NCBI GenBank assembly: GCA_044225565.1
Contig: JBGAIL010000144.1
Coordinates: 1 to 12,999, forward strand
Length of the DNA stretch: 12,999 nt
From: CAVXAE01 sp044225565
Lineage (GTDB): Bacteria > Pseudomonadota > Gammaproteobacteria > Steroidobacterales > Steroidobacteraceae
Reading direction: 5' to 3'
Shown here: positions 7,248-12,999 of the stretch, piece after piece
How positions within the stretch are numbered: the first letter of the stretch is position 1
Layout: the number at the start of each line of letters is the position of its first letter
Translations under genes and position numbers: made by a program
Notes under the pieces: model-generated
Databases searched by the model: none
Told to the model about the DNA's origin: nothing
Seen by the model: only the letters and a program-made list of their open reading frames with translations

Positions 7248-9166
7248 CGTGCCGGGGAAACTGGCTTCGTGCGCGACTTCATGATGGCCGAGAACCGGTC
7301 TGGCGTGCCGTCCACGCGTTGCAGCTGCGGGTATCTCAGGCCTTCCGCCCACTTGATGGCGACCGTGCGATAGCGGTTCAGGCTCTTCACCAGCAACTCG
7401 ATGGGCTTGCCGCTGCCCTTCGCCGCGCGAATGGCCTGCTTGAGCCCCTCGCCGCTGTACTCGATGCCATCCACCGCGACGAGCGTGGTGCCCTGGGTAA
7501 GTCCGGCCTCATACGCCGGGCCATTCCACCGCACTTCGGACAGCTCGCCACCCTTCGCCACGATCATGCCGAGGGAGAACATCAGGTTGACCGAGCCGTC
7601 GGCGTCCTCCGCCAGCTTGAGATAGCCCGGAATCTGGTCCGTGTATGCGAGGCGCCATCCACCGCGTCGCAAGCCATCGAGCGGCGCGCCAGGCCCGTGC
7701 GACCGCAGCCGCTCGTCGAGGAAAGCCGCCCAATCGTTCGCTGCCACTGCGTTCAGCGCGGAGACGACGTCTTCGAACGTGTAAGGCAGCGGCCCGCGCT
7801 CTCCGTCCTTCACGCCGAAGAACGTCTTCGCGAAATCGTCCAGCGAGCGGCGCTCGCCGGTGAGCTCGCGGATGCGCGTGTCGACGTCCAGCCAGATGAG
7901 CGTGCCTTCGGAGTAGTAATCCGTGCTGCGCTGCCAGGTGAACCAGGGCTGCCGCTTCTTGTAGGCGATGATCGGTTGATTGGTGGTGTCCGCGAGCGCG
8001 CGCCATTCGCGGCCGGGGCGCGCCGCGTCCAGCGTTGCGGCCACCTCCGCCCAGGCGGTGCGCGCGTCTTCCGGGCTCCACAGGCCGGAGCGTGCAGCGA
8101 GCACGCTGCCCCAATAGTCGGTCATGCCTTCGTACACCCAGAGCAGCGCGTCCTGCATGGGCACGTTGTAGTTGGGCGTGGCGAGGCCGGCCGGACGGCG
8201 GAACTTGCCGTTCCAGGAGTGCACGTACTCGTGCGACAGCAGGTCGCGCCCCGGCGCGGTGCGGTCCCACTCCGTGAAGAAGTTGGGGTCGTGGCGATTC
8301 TCGCTGGAGCGGTGGTGCTCGAGGCCGATGTCGCCGAACCGGTCGCTGAGGGCGAGCAGGAACTCGTAGTGGTCATAGTGCCTCGAGCCGAACACGGCAT
8401 AGGCTTCGCGTGGCAGCTGCGAAAATGCGGCGAGTGCCGGCGGGCCCATCACCAGAAGCTCCGGGGAGTCCGCGACGATGTTGAGATGCACGGGTGCATG
8501 GGCGGTAGCGTCGAGCTGCACGCGCTTGTAGTTCGCGCCGGCGAAAAGCGGCGAATCGAGCAGCGTTTCGAGCGTGGCGGGCTTGAACCGCACGGTACTG
8601 CCTTCCCGGCTCGCGACCTCGAGCGCCGTGCCGAAACCCCAACCGGCCGGAAGGGTGAGCGAGGCTTCGACGTTCACCTGCCGCGAAGCATGGCCCGCCG
8701 GGTAGAGGACGACGGTATTCCACTGCAGTCCCAGCAGTTGCGGGAGCATGACGATGCGCCCCTGGCTCTCGAGCTGCGGCGTGAGGAACTGGAATTCGAC
8801 GTCGATGCGGCTTGCGCCCTGCGGAACCTCCACGTGGAAGGCGTACATGTCCACGGGATCGCGCTGCCACTCGATGCGCTTGCCATTCGCCGTGACGAGC
8901 AGGCCTGCGAAGGCGGGAATGGGGCCCGTGGTGGAGTGATTACCCGGGATCCACTGCGGGTACAGCAGCGTGAGCGGCCCAGGTGCCGCAGGAATGCTTT
9001 CCTTCACGCGATAGATGCGGCGGGTGACGTCCGTGGCATCCACATTCAGCGTGAGCGTGCCGGCGTACGGAATGTCCGCTGGAGGTGGAATCGGCGGAAC
9101 GGCGGCGGCGCTCACGGCGCTCGTCAGAAACAGCAAGGCACTCGTCAGCGAGTTGAAACGCAGCAT
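7244..9166 (-). CDS. Secreted M61-family (glycyl aminopeptidase-like) metallopeptidase with PDZ domain
   Basis: This intact 640-aa protein resembles the M61 zinc peptidases, which are extracytoplasmic aminopeptidases with a C-terminal PDZ domain. A signal peptide is evident (MLRFNSL, a hydrophobic segment, then AVSAAA). An N-terminal beta-rich domain (about 25-200) precedes the catalytic domain. The zinc site is HEYVH (His312, Glu313, His316) with Glu346 in VYEGMTDYW as the likely third ligand. A PDZ-like segment lies near residues 500-590 (EAGLTQGTTLVAVDGIEY). I chose the ATG at 9166-9164 because it gives a proper signal peptide and has GGAAAGGGGAG just upstream; an in-frame ATG nine codons earlier would spoil the signal sequence. 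The gene lies 59 nt downstream of lpdA on the same strand and could be read from the suc transcript. Its TAG overlaps the stop of the convergent relA-like gene. The substrate is unknown. Confidence 0.9.
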   Translation of the reverse strand: MLRFNSLTSALLFLTSAVSAAAVPPIPPPADIPYAGTLTLNVDATDVTRRIYRVKESIPAAPGPLTLLYPQWIPGNHSTTGPIPAFAGLLVTANGKRIEWQRDPVDMYAFHVEVPQGASRIDVEFQFLTPQLESQGRIVMLPQLLGLQWNTVVLYPAGHASRQVNVEASLTLPAGWGFGTALEVASREGSTVRFKPATLETLLDSPLFAGANYKRVQLDATAHAPVHLNIVADSPELLVMGPPALAAFSQLPREAYAVFGSRHYDHYEFLLALSDRFGDIGLEHHRSSENRHDPNFFTEWDRTAPGRDLLSHEYVHSWNGKFRRPAGLATPNYNVPMQDALLWVYEGMTDYWGSVLAARSGLWSPEDARTAWAEVAATLDAARPGREWRALADTTNQPIIAYKKRQPWFTWQRSTDYYSEGTLIWLDVDTRIRELTGERRSLDDFAKTFFGVKDGERGPLPYTFEDVVSALNAVAANDWAAFLDERLRSHGPGAPLDGLRRGGWRLAYTDQIPGYLKLAEDADGSVNLMFSLGMIVAKGGELSEVRWNGPAYEAGLTQGTTLVAVDGIEYSGEGLKQAIRAAKGSGKPIELLVKSLNRYRTVAIKWAEGLRYPQLQRVDGTPDRFSAIMKSRTKPVSPAR

Positions 9167-9168
9167 GT

Positions 9169-9179
9169 CTCCCCTTTCC
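9169..9179 (-). promoter_or_regulatory. Ribosome binding site of the M61 peptidase gene
   Basis: On the minus strand GGAAAGGGGAG sits 2 nt before the ATG at 9166-9164, with the AAGG core about 6 nt from it. It decides the start in favour of this ATG over the in-frame ATG at 9193. The upstream intergenic stretch (9167-9225) also contains two GGGGCCG copies and a GGCCGGCC palindrome but no stem followed by a T-run, so I do not call a terminator there. Confidence 0.6.
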
Positions 9180-9941
9180 GGGATCGGCCCCATGAGGCCG
9201 GCCCCACACGCGATCCGGCGGTCTCTCAGCGATTGAGCGAGTCGATGGCCCGCTTGTCAGCGGCGAGCGCCGCCTCGTGCAGCGCTTCCGAAAGCGTGGG
9301 ATGCGCATGGATGGTGCGCTGCAGGTCCTCGCTGCTCGCCGAATATTCCATCGCCAGCACCGCTTCCGCGATGAGCTCGCCGGCCATCGGGCCGATGATG
9401 TGCACGCCCAGGATCTCGTCGTCGTCCTGAGCGGCGATGAGCTTCACGAAGCCCTGCGCAGCCTCCATGGCGCGCGCGCGGCCACTCGCCATGAACGGGA
9501 AGTTGCCCACCTTGTACGCGCGGCCCGAGGCCTTCACCTGCTCCTCGGTCTGCCCCACCCAGGCGATCTCGGGCGCGGTGTAGATGACGGAGGGCACGGT
9601 CTTGTAGTTCACCTCGGCGTAGAGGCCGGCGATGCGATCGGCGACCGCCACGCCTTCCTCCTTCCCCTTGTGGGCGAGCATCGGCCCGCGCACGCAATCG
9701 CCGACTGCCCACACGCCTTCGGCGCCGGTGCGGCATTCGTGATCCACCTTGATGAATCCACGCTCATCGATCTCGACGCCGGTGCCCGGCGCCAGCAGGT
9801 CCTTCGTGAACGGGCGGCGGCCGATGGCGACGACGAGCTTGTCCACGGTGATCTTCTGCTCACCCTTCGCGTCGGTGTACGAGACCTCGACCGCGTCGCC
9901 GGACACTTTCGCGCCGCTCACCTTCGCGCCGAGCCGCACAT

Positions 9942-10024
9942 CAGGCCCTGCTTCTTGAAATGACGTGAGGCTTCTTTCGCAACCTGTTGATCTGCAATGG
10001 AAAGAAAATCCGGTAGAGCCTCCC
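9942..10024 (-). other. Low-G+C patch in lpdA bracketed by +1 and -1 indels
   Basis: In the lpdA frame this stretch reads unlike any E3 protein, but shifted by one base it gives EALPDFLSIADQQVAKEA followed by SRHFKKQGL, which fits the Pseudomonas-type Lpd sequence at that position. The shift is explained by one extra G in the GGG at 10022-10024 and one missing G near 9942. The bases 9951-10014 are about 44% G+C by hand count, with codons such as TTT, CTT, ATT and CAA, against roughly two-thirds G+C in the surroundings. The patch is therefore homologous to lpdA but compositionally different from its flanks. Confidence 0.65.
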
Positions 10025-10245
10025 AGCACGGTAACTTCCGCTCCCAGGCGACGCCAGACGCTGCCGAGCTCGAGGCCGATGACGCCAGCGCCGATGACGC
10101 CCAGCCGCTTCGGCACCGCGCTCAACTCGAGCGCGCCCCACGAATCGATGATGTGCTTGCCATCGAACGGCGCGGAGCGCAGCTCCGTGGGAATGGAACC
10201 TGAAGCGAGCACGACGGACTTCGCCGTGAGCTCGCGTTTGGTGCC

Positions 10246-10388
10246 ATATCTGCTCGGCGGACTGCAGACGCGCTCGGTGTCCTGCCCGGCGGGATACAGC
10301 GCGACCGGCGGCGGCTGCGGCGGGCCGCTCGGGATCGGCGTGAGCAATTCGCAGCCGCTGGTCACCTCGGGCCAGCCGACGGGGTGGC
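10246..10388 (+). other. Foreign-looking insert in lpdA (net about 140 nt)
   Basis: Lpd similarity stops at VEFTAH (codon ending 10389) and resumes at GTKREL (10245). One residue is expected between them but 143 nt are present. In the minus-strand frames the segment encodes nothing Lpd-like, and one frame stops within it. On the plus strand it is open in one frame and gives SVSCPAGYSATGGGC, then GIGVSNSQPL, and then TSGQPTGW. This C-P-A-G-x5-G-G-G-C then G-W pattern is reminiscent of repeats in secreted or phage-tail-like proteins. I see no inverted-repeat ends and no clear target-site duplication, so it does not look like an insertion sequence or MITE. Confidence 0.55.
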
Positions 10389-10796
10389 GTGCGCGGTGAA
10401 CTCGACCTTGCGGCCGGGAAGCAGCCTGCCGTGTCCCTGCAGCGCAGTGACGCCTGCGGCCTTGAACAGCGCAAGGATGCCTTGCGTGCTCACTTTCACG
10501 ATGCCTGCCTTGCGTTTCTGCATGGCGGCGACGTCCATGGACGCCCCGGAAATGCTGATGCCGTGCGTCGCGAACTCGCTGCGCGCGCGGTGATACAGCT
10601 CCGAGGACTCGAGCAGCGCCTTCGAAGGGATGCAGCCCGCATTGAGGCAGGTGCCGCCGAACGCCGGCGAGCCGTCGAGGTTCTTCCACTCGTCGATGCA
10701 CGCGACCTTGAGTTTGTTCTGGCCGGCGCGGATGGCGGCCGGATAGCCGGCGGGGCCACCGCCGATGACGATGACGTCGAACGAGTCGGACATGGA

Positions 10797-11877
10797 TCAG
10801 ATCCCCAGCAGCATGCGGCCCGGGTCTTCCAGGCATTCCTTGACGGTGACCAGGAACTGCACGGCCTCGCGGCCGTCGATGATGCGGTGGTCGTACGTGA
10901 GGGCGAGGTACATCATCGGCCGGATCGCGATCTGGCCGTTCACGACCATCGGGCGGTCCTGGATCTTGTGCATGCCCAGGATGGCGCTCTGCGGCGCATT
11001 CACGATGGGCGTCCGCATCGCGCACGATGGGCACCATGAGGCCGCGGTCCGTCGAGACCGCGACGCCGATGTCGTAGTACTCGTGATAGACGATGTCGGT
11101 GCCGTCCACCGAAGCGTTCACCACCGGGAATCTCTTCAGCGCTTCGATGGAGGCCTTCACGAAGAAGGACATGAAGCCGAGCTTCACGCCCTGCTGCTTC
11201 TCGAAGCGGTCCTTGTAGCGCGCGCGCAGTTCCTGCACTGCGGTGAGGTCCACTTCGTTGAACGAAGTGAGCAGCGCCTGCGTGGATTGGGCCTCGACCA
11301 TGCGCTGCGCGATGCGCTGACGCAGGCGCGTCATCGCGACGCGCTGGTCGTTGCGACCGGCACGCGGCGCGCTGGGTGCGGGCGACGGCCCCTTGGCGGC
11401 CGGTACGCTGCCGGGCCTGGCCTGCTTGTCGAGAAAGCCGACCACGTCGGACTTCGTGAGCCTTCCGTCGCGGCCCGAAGCCGGAATGCCGGCCGGGTCG
11501 AGCTTGTTCTCCTCGACCAGGCGCTTCGCCGAGGGGCTGAGCTTGGGCGACTCGCCCTCTTTGCCGCCGGATTCCCGGCCGGCTTCGGCCGGCTTGCCGG
11601 CGCTCTTCGCCGCGGCGGGGGCAGGCTTCGCGCTTTCGCCACCCTCTTCGATCACCGCCAGCACCTGGCCACTGGTGACGCTGGTGCCGCTCTGGATGCG
11701 GATCTCCCTCAACACGCCGTTGAAGGGTGCCGGCACTTCGAGCACCACCTTGTCGGTCTCGAGGTCGGCCAGGTTCTCATCGCGCTTCACGGCCTCGCCG
11801 GGCTGCTTGTGCCAGGCGACGAGCGTCGCATCGGCGACGGATTCCGGCAGCTGGGGAACCCGGATTTCGGTAGTCAC
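10797..11877 (-). pseudogene. sucB: 2-oxoglutarate dehydrogenase E2 (dihydrolipoyl succinyltransferase), internal deletion
   Basis: SucB is the lipoyl-bearing core of 2-oxoglutarate dehydrogenase. The GTG start (11877-11875) follows a strong GAGGAGAGG and overlaps the sucA stop as GTGA. The lipoyl domain spans about residues 1-78, with Lys43 in ETDKVVLEV as the lipoylation site. An Ala/Pro/Lys/Gly-rich linker and a peripheral subunit-binding domain follow (about 111-150, LSPSAKRLVEENKLDPAGIP), then the catalytic domain from VAMTRLRQRIAQRM. Similarity runs to MVPIVRDAD (near 11012) and continues in another frame with TPIVNAPQSAILGMHKIQ through the catalytic YDHRIIDG to the C-terminus. The segment normally in between (46 residues in E. 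coli and Azotobacter E2o, containing GGTFTISNGG) is absent. With it restored the protein would be about 407 aa, as in E. coli. As written it frameshifts at the junction and loses the catalytic end. Confidence 0.9.
11009..11014 (-). other. Deletion junction inside sucB
   Basis: The minus strand changes here from codons for RDAD to codons for TPIVN in a different frame, with the bases AC shared by both sides. About 140 nt (46 codons plus 2) are missing compared with the family. A 10-nt direct repeat, GCCCATCGTG on the minus strand, lies on both sides (11023-11032 and 11001-11010). Both copies are still present, so the loss is not a simple collapse between them. Confidence 0.7.
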
Positions 11878-12999
11878 GAGCCTCTCCTCATTGAAGTGGG
11901 CCTCATTGGAGTGGGGGTCGGGCGCGGGGCTTCCCGCGCCGCATCCTGGCTGGGCGAGCCGCTGAGCGCGGCATGCACCAGCGCCTGCTGCTCGGCCTCA
12001 TGCGTCTTGCTCATGCCGGTAGCCGGGGCCGCGGCATGCGCGCGGCCGGCGTACAGCACTTCGCGGCCGCCTGCCGCTTCCTGCAGGCGATGGCGGATCT
12101 GGTACCAGGCGCCCTGGTTCTGCGGCTCTTCCTGGCACCACACGAGGTCGCGCACGTTCGGGAAACGGGCGAGCGCCTGCGCGTACTCCTCCGCCGGGAA
12201 GGGATAGAGCTGCTCGATACGGACGATGGCGACGTCCTGGATGCTCTCCTTGCGGCGCGCCTTGAGCAGGTCGAAGTACACCTTGCCGCTGCACGCCACC
12301 ACGCGCCGCACGGACTGCGCAGGCAGGTCTTCCGCCTCGCCGAGCACATTGGCAAAACCGCCGCGCGTGAGGTCTTCGAGCGCGGACACGGAGAGCTCGT
12401 GGCGCAACAGGCTCTTCGGCGTCATGACGATGAGCGGCTTCCTGAAGCCGCGCAGCATCTGCCGGCGCAGCATGTGGAACATCTGTGCGGGAGTGGAAGG
12501 AACGCACACCTGCATGTTCATCTCGGCGCAGAGCTGCAGGAAGCGCTCGAGACGCGCGGAGGAATGCTCGGGCCCCTGCCCTTCGTAGCCATGCGGCAGG
12601 AACAGCGCGAGGCCGCAGTAGCGCCCCCACTTCGCCTCTCCCGAGCTGATGAACTGGTCGATGATGACCTGTGCGCCGTTGGCGAAGTCGCCGAACTGGC
12701 CTTCCCAGATGACCAGCGCGCCGGGATCGGTGGTCGAGTAGCCGTACTCGAAGCCCATGACCGCCTCTTCGGAGAGCACGGAATCGATGACCTCGAAGCG
12801 CGGCTGCTCCTTGGACAGGTGCTGCAAGGGGATCCAGGTGGCATCCGACTGCTGCTCATGCCACACCGCATGACGATGGAAGAACGTGCCGCGGCCGCTG
12901 TCCTGCCCCGTGATGCGCACGGAGAAGCCTTGCTCGAGCAGTGACGCATAGGCCAGGGTTTCGGCGCAGCCCCAGTCGAGAGGCATCTCGCCCGCCAGC
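11874..12999 (-). CDS. sucA: 2-oxoglutarate dehydrogenase E1 (5' end outside window)
   Basis: SucA is the thiamine-diphosphate-dependent E1 that decarboxylates 2-oxoglutarate in the TCA cycle. The last 374 residues are visible (the family is about 930 aa); the frame is open to the window edge, so the ATG at 12986-12984 is internal. Recognisable family blocks are DWGCAETLAYASLLEQGF, GQDSGRGTFFHRHAVWH, EEAVMGFEYGYS, WEGQFGDFANGAQVIIDQFI, LPHGYEGQGPEHSSARLER, and EEPQNQGAWYQIRHRL near the C-terminus. The usual end (about residue AALS) is followed by some 27 extra residues rich in Pro, Arg, Thr and Met, which contain the PTPMR-PTSMR tandem repeat. The TGA overlaps the sucB GTG by 4 nt, so sucA and sucB translation are probably coupled. 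Confidence 0.95.
   Translation of the reverse strand, partial: LAGEMPLDWGCAETLAYASLLEQGFSVRITGQDSGRGTFFHRHAVWHEQQSDATWIPLQHLSKEQPRFEVIDSVLSEEAVMGFEYGYSTTDPGALVIWEGQFGDFANGAQVIIDQFISSGEAKWGRYCGLALFLPHGYEGQGPEHSSARLERFLQLCAEMNMQVCVPSTPAQMFHMLRRQMLRGFRKPLIVMTPKSLLRHELSVSALEDLTRGGFANVLGEAEDLPAQSVRRVVACSGKVYFDLLKARRKESIQDVAIVRIEQLYPFPAEEYAQALARFPNVRDLVWCQEEPQNQGAWYQIRHRLQEAAGGREVLYAGRAHAAAPATGMSKTHEAEQQALVHAALSGSPSQDAAREAPRPTPTPMRPTSMRRGS
11881..11889 (-). promoter_or_regulatory. Ribosome binding site of sucB
   Basis: GAGGAGAGG on the minus strand lies 3 nt before the GTG start, with the GGAG core 6 nt from it. It lies inside the last codons of sucA and supports GTG as the sucB start. Confidence 0.75.
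11886..11915 (-). repeat. 15-nt tandem repeat (two copies) at the 3' end of sucA
   Basis: Minus-strand units CCCACTCCAATGAGG (11915-11901) and CCCACTTCAATGAGG (11900-11886) are adjacent and differ at one base. They encode PTPMR-PTSMR in the sucA frame, and the second copy contributes the first bases of the sucB ribosome binding site. The duplication may have created a second, more distant Shine-Dalgarno-like AGG. Confidence 0.8.

Larger units (their letters stand above)
9226..10793 (-). pseudogene. lpdA: Dihydrolipoamide dehydrogenase (E3), disrupted by an insertion and two indels
   Basis: Lpd is the FAD-dependent E3 component that reoxidises the lipoyl groups of 2-oxoglutarate dehydrogenase. 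The ATG (10793-10791) is 3 nt after the sucB stop. The N-terminal part has the FAD motif GGGPAGYPAAIRAG and the redox disulfide CLNAGC (Cys49, Cys54), and runs to VEFTAH. The C-terminal part resumes with GTKRELTAKSVVLASGS in another frame. It has the NAD motif GAGVIGLELGSVW, a second FAD motif around GVWAVGDCVRGPMLAHKG, and the catalytic HAHPTLSEALHEA at the C-terminus. Between these parts is foreign-looking DNA (10246-10388). A second problem is a 27-codon out-of-frame stretch (about 9942-10024) between an extra G and a missing G. Without the lesions the protein would be about 475 aa, normal for the family. As written it cannot be translated as one functional protein. Confidence 0.9.

Noticed and set aside
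7091..9430. A 779-codon plus-strand frame opposite the M61 gene
   Set aside because: It has no recognisable domains and its Arg/Ala/His-rich composition is typical of antisense frames in G+C-rich genes; the minus strand encodes an intact peptidase.
11001..11032. Two copies of a 10-nt direct repeat as the cause of the sucB deletion
   Set aside because: Both copies remain in the sequence, whereas recombination between them would have left one. They encode the naturally similar VPIVR and TPIVN segments.
9226..11877. A single open frame of 883 codons joining the SucB N-terminus to the Lpd C-terminus
   Set aside because: The middle third has no E2 or E3 similarity. The real 3' part of sucB and 5' part of lpdA lie in other frames there. 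It arises from the sucB deletion and the lpdA insert in G+C-rich DNA and is not an E2-E3 fusion.
1..12999. RNA genes, CRISPR arrays, complete insertion sequences, strong rho-independent terminators
   Set aside because: I saw no cloverleaf-like segment, spaced repeats, transposase motif or G+C stem followed by a T-run on either strand.

Overview
The window is a G+C-rich (about two-thirds by eye), densely coded chromosomal segment from a Gammaproteobacterium. The gene order ruvC-ruvA-ruvB-ybgC-tolQ-tolR-tolA-tolB followed by a sucA-sucB-lpdA block, together with a RelA-type (p)ppGpp synthetase carrying a C-C-H-C zinc-finger domain, points to the Pseudomonas/Xanthomonas/Nevskia side of the class. 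The genus cannot be named from this sequence. No tRNA, rRNA, CRISPR array or complete mobile element is visible.

Layout. Positions 1-5525 hold a minus-strand operon, read right to left as ruvC, ruvA, ruvB, ybgC, tolQ, tolR, tolA and tolB (3' end outside the window). Genes abut or overlap by 4 nt (ruvA/ruvB, ruvB/ybgC, ybgC/tolQ), so the Holliday-junction machinery and the Tol-Pal envelope machinery probably share a transcript. Positions 5526-5703 are a short divergent intergenic region. Positions 5704-7247 (+) hold a RelA-like gene lacking the N-terminal HD region and the C-terminal ACT domain. Positions 7244-9166 (-) encode a secreted M61-family metallopeptidase that meets the relA-like gene tail to tail with overlapping stop codons. 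Positions 9226-12999 (-) hold the 2-oxoglutarate dehydrogenase genes sucA (C-terminal part), sucB and lpdA, transcribed toward the M61 gene.

Integrity. The tol genes, ybgC, ruvA, ruvB, M61 and the visible part of sucA read cleanly. Four genes between 5.1 and 11.0 kb do not. ruvC has a TGA at codon 123 in a small cluster of apparent lost bases. The relA-like gene has a 1-nt deletion in the synthetase domain. lpdA has a net insertion of about 140 nt that looks like a fragment of an unrelated gene on the other strand, plus a low-G+C patch bracketed by a +1 and a -1 indel. sucB has lost about 140 nt of its catalytic domain. Because sucB and lpdA are central metabolic genes, and because two of the lesions compensate in frame, a chimeric or error-containing assembly is the leading explanation. 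Real gene decay or recombination cannot be excluded from sequence alone.

Functionally, the intact genes cover envelope constriction and outer-membrane integrity (TolQRAB, YbgC), Holliday-junction processing (RuvABC), stringent-response signalling (RelA-like), extracytoplasmic proteolysis (M61) and the TCA cycle (SucAB-Lpd). No novel multi-gene system is evident. The strongest candidates for a second look are the unusual RelA domain architecture and the mosaic lpdA/sucB region.
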